A DNA stretch of 64,000 bases from Methylacidimicrobium sp. B4. GTDB taxonomy: Bacteria; Verrucomicrobiota; Verrucomicrobiia; Methylacidiphilales; Methylacidiphilaceae. Below the pieces are notes generated by a model. That model was not told the DNA's origin, searched no databases, and worked only from the letters and a program-made list of their open reading frames with translations. The stretch lies in NCBI RefSeq assembly GCF_017310545.1, contig NZ_CP066203.1, positions 1,550,001 to 1,614,000 of the forward strand, given 5' to 3'. The translations under genes were made by a program, and so were the position numbers. Each line of letters begins with the position of its first letter. The stretch's first letter is position 1. This document shows positions 26,370 through 34,694 of this stretch, in pieces.

Positions 26370-28940
26370 TTGTCCATCCTGGGCGACGCCCTACATTTGG
26401 CTCCCATGTCCGTGGGGAGAAGCGTCTCGCCGAAGGGAATGGCCTTCTTCCCCTGGGTGCTTGCCGTTTGCTTCTGCCTCGAAGCGCTTCCGTGCGCTGC
26501 TCAAGAAGAGGCCTCCCCCTCTCCCGCAGCAGCCGGCCTCATCCCCGATGCCGGAACCCCATCCGAGGTGCCTTCTGGTGCTGGGGCGGCAGCGCCCGTT
26601 CTCCCGGCCCAGGAGAATGTCCCTACTCTCTTGCCGGAAGTGGAGGTGACCGAAGGCCTCCCCGGCCCGGCATCGACGCCGACGAGCGCCTACGGCACGG
26701 AGATGAGCATCCTCGATACGCCGCGGGAAGTGACCCCAGTATCGCGAGAGCAGCTCGACACGGTCGCACCCGGGAACCTCATGGGATACGACGACCTTGC
26801 CCCACTCATCCCTTCCCTCACTACGATGGCTCCCGCCGGGGACTATTCGGTGGAGCCCTTCATTCGGGGGCTTCCCGGCACGGTCTTCCGCAATGGGATG
26901 CTGGTTGGCCTGGAAAGCTACGGAACCTCGGGGCCCATGCCCAATTTCTTGGCGTATGAGAACCTCGATGTGGTGCAAGGGCCGGTGGCTGCCGTTTTCG
27001 GCGCCCGAGAGATGGCGGCGGGCTACGTCAACGACGTGACCAAGCAGCCCTACTTCGACCGCTTTCGCGGAGACGCCCAATACAGCATGGGGATGTACGA
27101 TCAGAACCGGTGGAACGTCGATCTCGGGGGACCTTTCGCCGGGGGGAAGGCGGCCTACCGCTTCGACTACTCGGGGCAATACTCGGGCAGCTACTACGAG
27201 GGGGCCTACATGCACAGCCAGGACTTCTACCTGGCCCTCTCCGCCCATCCCTCGGAGAACTACACGATCGACTCCAATTTCGAGCTCGATACCCTCGGCT
27301 TCAACCTGCCGCTCGGGATCAACCGGCCCGATCCGGCGTTGATCGATAGCGATCTCTACCAGAGCGGAGACATGATCGGATGGCTCGGGCCCAACGGCAC
27401 CTTCCATCCCGGAATCGGCAACACCGGGAATGGCATGGTCATTCAGTGGGGACCGCAGGTGCCGATCAGCTTGCGGGACAACCTGGCGAATCTCGCCGGC
27501 TCGGGAAACCGGAGCGAATACGGAGTGGCCCAGGTGATCCAGACCCTCAAGCTTTCGGACGACCTCCGCATCGTCAACAACACGATGTTCGAATATTTCA
27601 GCATGCTCCAGGATCCGCTCGCCAACTCCAACTGGAGCTACACACCGGGTGATTGGCTGATCGAGCATCGGATCGAGGCGCAGGCCAAGGCCGAGACCGG
27701 GCTGGGGGAGCTCTCCCTGGCTCATGAGCTCGACGGAGGGCTCTTCCTCTGGTTCGATAGCCAGGTCGACTATTGCGAAACGAGCCGAATCGCCGATAAC
27801 AACTGGAACATGGCCCAGCCGCTCTCCCGTTCAGGGCTCCTTCCGCCGATCACGATGGCCGAGGCCTTGCGTGCCAACAATATCTATCTCACGGACATTC
27901 CGGTGCCGGGTGTCCCGGGCATGACCTACAACGTGGACAACTTCTCGAGCGCTCGGTCCCAGTTCTTTCAGGTCTCTCCGTTTGTCCAGGATAATATCCG
28001 CCTGGGCGATCATTGGAGCCTGCTCTTGGGAGCCCGCTTGCAATGGTATTCGGTCGCCAACAGCACTCCCCCAGGGACCCCGGCTCTCTTGACGATGCAG
28101 AGCAACTATTCGATCCTGGAGCCGCAGGCGAACGCGAGCCTGAGCTATAAGCCCTACCCGTGGATGAATGCCTACTGCACCTATTCCTATGCGCAGACGG
28201 CGGCCATGGACGTCTTGGGTGCGTTCTGCCCGGAGTTCACGAGCTCCTACTACCACCTCTCAAACATCATGTACGAGTCGGGTGTGAAGTTCAACCTGCT
28301 CCGTGACAAGCTCTTCTTGAGCGCCGAAGGCTTCTACTACTCGACCTTCTTTCCCGTGACGGTCCTCCCGGGAGGCTTTACCCCCATCACCCCAGCCGAC
28401 GTGCTGGGAGCGGAGCTGGCCGGCACCTATCAGCCGGACCGGAATTGGACCTATACCTTCGGCTTCGACTATCTCACCGGCGAGGAGTTTTGGACGCAGA
28501 GCGCAGCCCAAACAGGTCCCACCATCATCCAGAGTTACTCCGCCGCGACCGCGGCACGCTACGGCCTCCCGGTTGATAACTATCCGACCCTTCCGACGGG
28601 TACATACCCGTTCATCGGCTTTCCCCACGAGCATGGGACGGCGATGGCAACCTACAAGTCAGACCAGGGGTTCGGTGCCTCTCTCTGGCTCTGGATCCAG
28701 AGCGGGATGTTCCTCTCCTACGACTACTCGACGCGGATTCCGGTCGACTACACGCTCAACGCGAGCGTCTTCTATGCCACCAAGCGGTGGGAGGCCCGGG
28801 TGCAGATTTATAACTTGACCGATAACCACTACTGGTTCCCCACCGGGACAGGCTTCCAGGGAGACCGGGTTTACAATTACGACAAGGTCCTGATCGGCCT
28901 TCCCTTCTGGGTCATGGGAACCGTCCGCGTCTTCTTTTGA
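26370..28940 (+). CDS. TonB-dependent outer-membrane receptor
   Basis: Up to 856 residues; likely mature start after a signal peptide at MAFFPWVLAVCFCLEALPCAAQ (residues 24-45). Plug domain: SILDTPREVTPVSREQLDTV, IRGLPGTVFRNGMLVGLESYG, YENLDVVQGPVAAVFGA. A 22-strand-type barrel follows, ending with a C-terminal aromatic (VRVFF). It imports a chelated nutrient using TonB energy; the ligand is unknown. Close paralogue of the broken receptor at 29084-39653 (both share GYVN-TKQPYFD-FRGDA and MYDQ). Confidence 0.9.
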   Translation: MSILGDALHLAPMSVGRSVSPKGMAFFPWVLAVCFCLEALPCAAQEEASPSPAAAGLIPDAGTPSEVPSGAGAAAPVLPAQENVPTLLPEVEVTEGLPGPASTPTSAYGTEMSILDTPREVTPVSREQLDTVAPGNLMGYDDLAPLIPSLTTMAPAGDYSVEPFIRGLPGTVFRNGMLVGLESYGTSGPMPNFLAYENLDVVQGPVAAVFGAREMAAGYVNDVTKQPYFDRFRGDAQYSMGMYDQNRWNVDLGGPFAGGKAAYRFDYSGQYSGSYYEGAYMHSQDFYLALSAHPSENYTIDSNFELDTLGFNLPLGINRPDPALIDSDLYQSGDMIGWLGPNGTFHPGIGNTGNGMVIQWGPQVPISLRDNLANLAGSGNRSEYGVAQVIQTLKLSDDLRIVNNTMFEYFSMLQDPLANSNWSYTPGDWLIEHRIEAQAKAETGLGELSLAHELDGGLFLWFDSQVDYCETSRIADNNWNMAQPLSRSGLLPPITMAEALRANNIYLTDIPVPGVPGMTYNVDNFSSARSQFFQVSPFVQDNIRLGDHWSLLLGARLQWYSVANSTPPGTPALLTMQSNYSILEPQANASLSYKPYPWMNAYCTYSYAQTAAMDVLGAFCPEFTSSYYHLSNIMYESGVKFNLLRDKLFLSAEGFYYSTFFPVTVLPGGFTPITPADVLGAELAGTYQPDRNWTYTFGFDYLTGEEFWTQSAAQTGPTIIQSYSAATAARYGLPVDNYPTLPTGTYPFIGFPHEHGTAMATYKSDQGFGASLWLWIQSGMFLSYDYSTRIPVDYTLNASVFYATKRWEARVQIYNLTDNHYWFPTGTGFQGDRVYNYDKVLIGLPFWVMGTVRVFF

Positions 28941-28994
28941 GGAACCACCCCGGCTTGACGGCGGAGGGAAAATCGCTCAGCCTGTACCCTTCCG

Positions 28995-29068
28995 GCACCC
29001 ATAGCTCAATCGGATAGAGCACCGGGCTTCGGACCCGGGGGTTGGGGGTTCAAATCCTCCTGGGTGCA
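28995..29068 (+). tRNA. tRNA-Arg (anticodon TCG)
   Basis: Clover-leaf seen by eye: acceptor GCACCCA/TGGGTGC, D arm GCTC...GAGC, anticodon stem CCGGG/CCCGG with loop CTTCGGA (anticodon TCG), T arm GGGGG TTCAAAT CCTCC, discriminator A. The 3' CCA is not encoded. It sits just after the TonB receptor and before the mobile-element cluster. Confidence 0.95.
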
Positions 29069-29083
29069 ACTGACGCTCTTCGG

Positions 29084-29169
29084 TTAAAACTTCCAGGTCA
29101 CGGTTCCCTCGATCCAAAAAGGCCACCCCGGGTAGATCGTGTCGAGGTTGAGGGTGCGCACTCGGCTAA
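29084..29169 (-). pseudogene. C-terminal fragment of disrupted TonB-dependent receptor
   Basis: Encodes RVRTLNLDTIYPGWPFWIEG then TVTWKF and a TAA at 29086-29084. This matches the barrel end of the intact paralogue (LIGLPFWVMGTVRVFF). It is cut off from the rest of its gene by the IS1380 element; the target duplication CTAA lies at 29166-29169. It is too short to appear as an ORF by itself. Confidence 0.92.
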
Positions 29170-29302
29170 CCGCCATTTCTCACGAAGGCCGACCAAAACG
29201 GGAAGCAAAAAGCCTGCAAAAGAGCATAGGAAAGGCCGCCTTTCCCTGGTATAAAGTGCGTGAACGATACGTAATTACAACCAGGAAGGAAAGCGGCCTT
29301 CG

Positions 29303-30368
29303 ATGACAGAGTGTAGCCAAGAGACTTTTGGATTTACAGCCCATTTTTCGCGTCGGGTGGAAGCGGGATTTACCGCGGGTCGGGTTTCGAGTGATGGGGG
29401 CGCGATCCTCTTACGAGAAGCGGATCGGAAGATCGGGTTGTTAAGACGGCTGGAGCGTTGCTTCCGGGATCGACGCCATCCGGGGCGCATTGTGCATCGG
29501 GTGCGGGAGATGCTAGCGCAGCGCATCTTCGGGATTGCGCTGGGCTACGAGGATCTCAATGACCACGAGCAGCTGCGTACCGATCCTTTGGTGGCTCTCC
29601 TAAGCGGTAAAAGGGATCTGGAAGCGGATCTGGCGGGCAAGAGTACGCTCAACCGCCTGGAACTGGTAGGTCGAAGCGAACGCTACCACAAGATCGACTA
29701 CTCGGCCGAAGCGATCGACCGGCTGTTGGTCGATCTCTACCTTGAATCGCATCCCCAGGCTCCCAAGGAGGTGGTGCTCGATCTGGATGCGACCGACATC
29801 CCTCTTTACGGCCATCAGCCCGAGCGCTTCTTCCATGGCTATTATGATGCGTATTGTTATTTGCCGCTCTACATCTTCGCCGAAGATCAGCTCCTCGGCG
29901 TGCGGCTTCGGCCATCGAACCAGGATGCGGCGGAGGGATCCCTTGCCGAGATCATCCGGATCGTGGGACAACTCCGCACCCATTGGCCCGAGGTCAAGAT
30001 CGTGCTCCGGGCCGACTCGGGCTTCTGCCGGGAAGAGATCATGGCCTGGTGCGAAGCCAATCAGGTCGACTTCCTCTTCGGCCTGATTCGCAACGAGCGC
30101 TTGTGCCGACCCATTGAGGCGTCGATGAAGCAGGCCCGTCGTCTGCACGAGTCCACGGGCAAACCGGCTCGCGTCTTTTCCGAGTTTGCCTATCGCACCT
30201 TGAGTAGCTGGTCGAGGGAGCGCCGAGTGGTCTCCAAAGCTGAGTACTTGGAGAAAGGAAAGAATCCGCGCTTTGTCGTCACCTCTCTCTCCACCGAGGA
30301 GTGGCCCGCCCAGGCCCTCTACGAGAAGCTCTACTGCGCGCGCGGAGAGATGGAGAATCGGATCAAGG
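29303..30368 (+). CDS. IS1380-family transposase, exon 1 (interrupted by group II introns)
   Basis: 355 codons plus one base. DDE group-1 features are visible: GGAILLREADRKIGL, VLDLDATDIPLYGHQ (first Asp), VLRADSGFCREEIMAW (second Asp) and the C-terminal CARGEMENRIK that contains the catalytic Glu. At 30369 the frame runs into the GTGCG intron start. Joined to exon 2 (34185-34468) it gives a continuous 449-residue protein, reading ...MENRIK-E-QLYLFAERL... across the junction. Confidence 0.93.
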
Positions 30369-32276
30369 GTGCGCCGGCAAAACCGGCGAAGAGTAGGTGG
30401 TGCAAGTCCACTACACTGAAGAAATAGCGAATCACAGTGGCCCTGAGTCATGCGCCGTTGACCGTGAGGACAACGGTGAAGCGTTGACAAGGGTACGCAC
30501 AGGCCAGCCATGGAGCCGCGAAAATGGTTTATGTTCCGAACGCTGACACGGTCTTTGACGTGGAAGGCAACACGGCCGGAGGCGATAACGCGAGCCTTCG
30601 ATCGGTTCGGCGTGGTCTTTAGAACCTGGCATGTGCGCACGCTCTTCGTACGGGAACCGGGAGATCTTGGGCCTGACCGGCAAGCACTACCGGTCCGCAT
30701 CGGGAAGGTGAGGAGCCAAAGCCGATGATGAACGGACCCAAGAAGTCTGACCTCGCCATAGTAGCTGAGAAGCCGACGAACAAGGCCGGGAAACCGGCGG
30801 CGGAGCCGGTGGAGCCAAGGGCGAGGACCGAGGGGAACACGCATCAGCAAAGCACGGACCGGACTCAGGGCCGGGTTCGCGTGTCACAGGCGCTGGAGCG
30901 TGTACGGCAAGTAGCAAAGGCGAGGAAGAAGGAACGGTTCACTGCGCTGCTCCACCATATCAGCGTCGATCTACTCCGTCAGTCGTTTTACGCACTCAAG
31001 CGCAACGCGGCTCCCGGAGTGGACGGGGTGAGATGGTCGGACTACGAGGCAAACCTGGAGAGCAATCTGCAAGGTCTGCATGATCGGGTTCGTCGGGGCG
31101 CGTACCGGGCACTGCCCAGCCGGAGGAAGTACATTCCAAAGCCGGATGGGCGGCAGCGGCCGTTGGGCATCGCGTCGTTGGAGGATAAGCTCCTCCAGCG
31201 GGCGGTGGTGGCGGTGCTGAATGCGATCTACGAGGAAGATTTCCTCGGGTTCTCGTATGGATTCCGGCCGAAGCGCAGTCAGCACGATGCGCTGGATGCT
31301 TTGGCAACCGGCATTCAACGACGGAAGGTGAACTGGATACTCGACGCAGATTATCGAAGCTTTTTCGACACGGTGAGTCATGAATGGCTTATTCGTTTCC
31401 TGGAGCATCGAATCGGCGACGAGCGCATCCTCCGTCTGATCCGCAAATGGCTGAAGGCGGGAGTACTGGAGGCGGAGGTTGTCACGGAGAGCGAAGCAGG
31501 CACGCCTCAGGGTGCGACGGTGTCGCCCCTGTTGGCCAACGTCTATTTGCATTACGTGTTCGATCTCTGGGCGCAACAGTGGCGGAAACGCCACGCCCGC
31601 GGGGACATGATCGTAGTGCGCTACGCCGATGATAGTGTCCTCGGCTTTGAGTATGAAGCCGATGCCCAGCGGTTTCTGGCGGAGATGGGGACGCGGTCGA
31701 AGGCATTCTCGCTGCAACTGCATCCGGACAAGACACGGATCATTCGGTTTGGCCGTTTTGCGGCTCTCAATCGAAAAGAACGTGGTCGGGGCAAACCGGA
31801 GACCTTCAACTTTCTCGGCTTTACCATGATCTGTGGCCAGAAGCGCACGGGTGGCTTCCAACTTCTGCGAAGAACCCGCCGCGACCGTCTGCAGCGCACG
31901 ATACAGCGCGTGAAAGAGGAATTGCAGCGAAGGCGGCACCAGCCGATTCCTGATCAAGGAAAATGGCTGGCGCAGGTGGTCAGGGGCTTTTATGCATACC
32001 ACGCAGTGCCGACGAACTATCCGGCGCTGCGGCTGTTTCGGGTTCGCATTGCACAGCTCTGGAAGCGCGCGTTGTCACGGCGTGGCCAGCGCGGTCAGTT
32101 GACCTGGAAGCAAATGCCCAAACTCGTTGATGCCTGGCTGCCACCACCGCGTATTCTGCATCCTTGGCCCGAGCGTCGCTTCGCCGTCAAGCACCCAAGG
32201 TGGGAGCCGTGTGCCTGAATCGGGCTTGCACGGATCTGTCCGGGGGGCGTTCCGCAAGGAGCGTCCCTACCGGGAA
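30369..32276 (+). mobile_element. group II intron, copy 1 (intact reverse transcriptase)
   Basis: 1,908 nt. Starts with the group II 5' consensus GTGCG. Domain V is visible at 32204-32238 (GAGCCGTGTGCC..., catalytic AGC triad, return strand GCACGG). Domain VI follows as a GCAA-capped hairpin (GGGGCGTTCC/GGAGCGTCCC). A candidate branch-point A is in CTACC seven bases before the 3' end. The end is set at CCGGGAA, because the second copy begins immediately after it; a few bases of uncertainty remain. Inserted in the IS1380 transposase gene, sense orientation. Confidence 0.9.
30725..32218 (+). CDS. ltrA: group II intron reverse transcriptase/maturase, copy 1
   Basis: 497 residues. RT domain: NAAPGVDGVRWSDYEANLE, KPDGRQRPLGIASLEDKLLQ, GFSYGFRPKRSQHDAL, AGTPQGATVSPLLANVYLHY, and the catalytic box VRYADDSVLGF (YADD at residues 300-303). 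A thumb/maturase domain follows (WLAQVVRGFYAYHAVPTNYPALRLFR) and a tail PPRILHPWPERRFAVKHPRWEP. No HNH endonuclease is seen. The stop codon lies inside intron domain V, as in several bacterial classes. It aids splicing and reverse-transcribes the intron for homing. Confidence 0.95.
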   Translation: MMNGPKKSDLAIVAEKPTNKAGKPAAEPVEPRARTEGNTHQQSTDRTQGRVRVSQALERVRQVAKARKKERFTALLHHISVDLLRQSFYALKRNAAPGVDGVRWSDYEANLESNLQGLHDRVRRGAYRALPSRRKYIPKPDGRQRPLGIASLEDKLLQRAVVAVLNAIYEEDFLGFSYGFRPKRSQHDALDALATGIQRRKVNWILDADYRSFFDTVSHEWLIRFLEHRIGDERILRLIRKWLKAGVLEAEVVTESEAGTPQGATVSPLLANVYLHYVFDLWAQQWRKRHARGDMIVVRYADDSVLGFEYEADAQRFLAEMGTRSKAFSLQLHPDKTRIIRFGRFAALNRKERGRGKPETFNFLGFTMICGQKRTGGFQLLRRTRRDRLQRTIQRVKEELQRRRHQPIPDQGKWLAQVVRGFYAYHAVPTNYPALRLFRVRIAQLWKRALSRRGQRGQLTWKQMPKLVDAWLPPPRILHPWPERRFAVKHPRWEPCA

Positions 32277-34184
32277 GTGCGCCGGCAAAACCGGCGAAGA
32301 GTAGGTGGTGCAAGTCCACTGCACTGAAGAAATAGCGAATCACAGTGGCCCTGAGTCATGCGCCGTTGACCGTGAGGACAACGGTGAAGCGTTGACAAGG
32401 GTACGCACAGGCCAGCCATGGAGCCGCGAAAATGGTTTATGTTCCGAACGCTGACACGGTCTTTGACGTGGAAGGCAACACGGCCGGAGGCGATAACGCG
32501 AGCCTTCGATCGGTTCGGCGTGGTCTTTAGAACCTGGCATGTGCGCACGCTCTTCGTACGGGAACCGGGAGATCTTGGGCCTGACCGGCAAGCACTACCG
32601 GTCCGCATCGGGAAGGTGAGGAGCCAAAGCCGATGATGAACGGACCCAAGAAGTCTGACCTCGCCATAGTAGCTGAGAAGCCGACGAACAAGGCCGGGAA
32701 GCCAGCGGCGGAGCCGGTGGAGCCAAGGGCGAGGACCGAGGGGAACACGCATCAGCAAAGCACGGACCGGACTCAGGGCCGGGTTCGCGTGTCACAGGCG
32801 CTGGAGCGTGTACGGCAAGTAGCAAAGGCGAGGAAGAAGGAACGGTTCACTGCGCTGCTCCACCATATCAGCGTCGATCTACTCCGTCAGTCGTTTTACG
32901 CACTCAAGCGCAACGCGGCTCCCGGAGTGGACGGGGTGAGATGGTCGGACTACGAGGCAAACCTGGAGAGCAATCTGTAAGGTCTGCATGATCGGGTTCA
33001 TCGGGGCGCGTACCGGGCACTGCCCAGCCGGAGGAAGTACATTCCAAAGCCGGATGGGCGGCAGCGGCCGTTGGGCATCGCGTCGTTGGAGGATAAGCTC
33101 CTCCAGCGGGCGGTGGTGGCGGTGCTGAATGCGATCTACGAGGAAGATTTCCTCGGGTTCTCGTATGGATTCCGGCCGAAGCGCAGTCAGCACGATGCGC
33201 TGGATGCTTTGGCAACCGGCATTCAACGACGGAAGGTGAACTGGATACTCGACGCAGATTATCGAAGCTTTTTCGACACGGTGAGTCATGAATGGCTTAT
33301 TCGTTTCCTGGAGCATCGAATCGGCGACGAGCGCATCCTCCGTCTGATCCGCAAATGGCTGAAGGCGGGAATACTGGAGGCGGAGGTTGTCACGGAGAGC
33401 GAAGCAGGCACGCCTCAGGGTGCGACGGTGTCGCCCCTGTTGGCCAACGTCTATTTGCATTACGTGCTCGATCTCTGGGCGCAACAGTGGCGGAAACGCC
33501 ACGCCCGCGGGGACATGATCATAGTGCGCTACGCCGATGATAGTGTCCTCGGCTTTGAGTATGAAGCCGATGCCCAGCGGTTTCTGGCGGAGATGGGGAC
33601 GCGATCGAAGGCATTCTCGCTGCAACTGCATCCGGACAAGACACGGATCATTCGGTTTGGCCGTTTTGCGGCTCTCAATCGAAAAGAACGTGGTCGGGAC
33701 AAACCGGAGACCTTCAACTTTCTCGGCTTTACCATGATCTGTGGCCAGAAGCGCACGGGTGGCTTCCAACTTCTGCGAAGAACCCGCCGCGACCGTCTGC
33801 AGCGCACGATACAGCGCGTGAAAGAGGAATTGCAGCGAAGGCGGCACCAGCCGATTCCTGATCAAGGAAAATGGCTGGCGCAGGTGGTCAGGGGCTTTTA
33901 TGCATACCACGCAGTGCCGACGAACTATCCGGCGCTGCGGCTGTTTCGGGTTCGCATTGCACACCTCTGGAAGCGCGCGTTGTCACGGCGTGGCCAGCGC
34001 GGTCAGTTGACCTGGAAGCAAATGCCCAAACTCGTTGATGCCTGGCTGCCACCACCGCGTATTCTGCATCCTTGGCCCGAGCGTCGCTTCGCCGTCAAGC
34101 ACCCAAGGTGGGAGCCGTGTGCCTGAATCGGGCTTGCACGGATCTGTCCGGGGGGCGTTCCGCAAGGAGCGTCCCTACCGGGAA
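32277..34184 (+). mobile_element. group II intron, copy 2 (tandem, directly abutting copy 1)
   Basis: A second 1,908-nt unit in the same orientation with no spacer: ...CCTACCGGGAA then GTGCGCCGG at 32277. By eye about eleven substitutions distinguish it from copy 1, mostly transitions, including a nonsense change in the RT gene. Domains V and VI at its 3' end appear unchanged, so its ribozyme core may still work if maturase is supplied by copy 1. After its 3' end (34184) transposase exon 2 begins at AACAGCTC. Confidence 0.9.
32633..34126 (+). pseudogene. group II intron reverse transcriptase/maturase, copy 2, nonsense-mutated
   Basis: Same gene as copy 1, but codon 116 is TAA (32978-32980) where copy 1 has CAA (31070-31072). 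The frame reopens at ATG 33071 and reads to the normal stop, still containing the YADD box. The product would be a 115-residue N-terminal fragment and possibly a separate 351-residue piece lacking the N-terminal RT motifs. Missense differences include Gln-to-His in VRIAHLWKRA and Gly-to-Asp in ERGRDKPETF. Confidence 0.92.
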
Positions 34185-34468
34185 AACAGCTCTACCTCTT
34201 TGCCGAGCGCCTCTCGACCGCGCAAATGGCCAGCAATCAGCTTCGCCTCTACTTTTCGGCTTTGGCCTATGCCCTGGTCGAAGCGCTGCGACGGCTGGCT
34301 CTGCAAGGAACGGAGTGGGCCAACGCCCAGGTCGACACCCTCCGGCTCAAGCTCGTCAAGATCGGCACGCTGGTCCGTGTCAGCGTCCGACGCGTCCTCT
34401 TGTCGATGAGCAGCGCCTATCCTTGGAAGCACCTCTTCACCCACGTCTTCCAGATGCTGCGTTGCTGA
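34185..34468 (+). CDS. IS1380-family transposase, exon 2
   Basis: Continues the transposase after the introns: QLYLFAERLSTAQMASNQLR ... ALRRLALQGTEWANAQVDTLRLKLVKIG ... YPWKHLFTHVFQMLRC and TGA. It needs splicing of both introns to be joined to exon 1. The 226 bp between its stop and the right terminal repeat hold no other gene. Confidence 0.9.
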
Positions 34469-34694
34469 GCATCCCTGAAAACCAGAGCGCTTCCCCCTGC
34501 AGTAGAGCCTCCCATCGGGCGGAGCCTTGTTCCCAAAGCGGATTTTTGCCCTTTACAGAGCTCGCATTAAGCCAAATCGAGCAAAAATCTTGCTCCATCC
34601 CCACTCACGAAGACCCTTTCCTCGCCGAACATCCTCGCAATCGACTCGGCCCTTCCTTTCTTGCGCGAAAGCTCGCGTTGGTGAGAAATGGCGG

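Larger units (their letters stand above)
29170..34694 (+). mobile_element. IS1380-family element carrying two tandem group II introns
   Basis: Perfect 14-bp terminal inverted repeats: CCGCCATTTCTCAC (29170-29183) and GTGAGAAATGGCGG (34681-34694). They are flanked by a 4-bp target duplication, CTAA (29166-29169 and 34695-34698), the size expected for IS1380. The element is 5,525 bp; without the 3,816 bp of intron sequence it would be 1,709 bp, a normal IS1380 length. It is inserted in the 3' part of a TonB receptor gene. A strong inverted repeat (AAAGGCCGCCTTTCC near 29232 versus GGAAAGCGGCCTT near 29286) precedes the transposase ATG and could form a hairpin covering the start. Confidence 0.95.

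Noticed and set aside
30432-32080. Several short ORFs repeated in both intron copies
   Set aside because: They lie in the ribozyme 5' domains or opposite the maturase; duplication reflects the intron repeat, not genes.
30725-32218. Reverse transcriptase as a retron or diversity-generating element
   Set aside because: GTGCG start, domain V/VI and the maturase region identify a group II intron; no msr/msd or template/variable repeat pair is visible.
32277-34184. Second intron copy as an assembly duplication
   Set aside because: About eleven substitutions, including a stop codon, make a pure assembly artefact less likely, though long reads should confirm.
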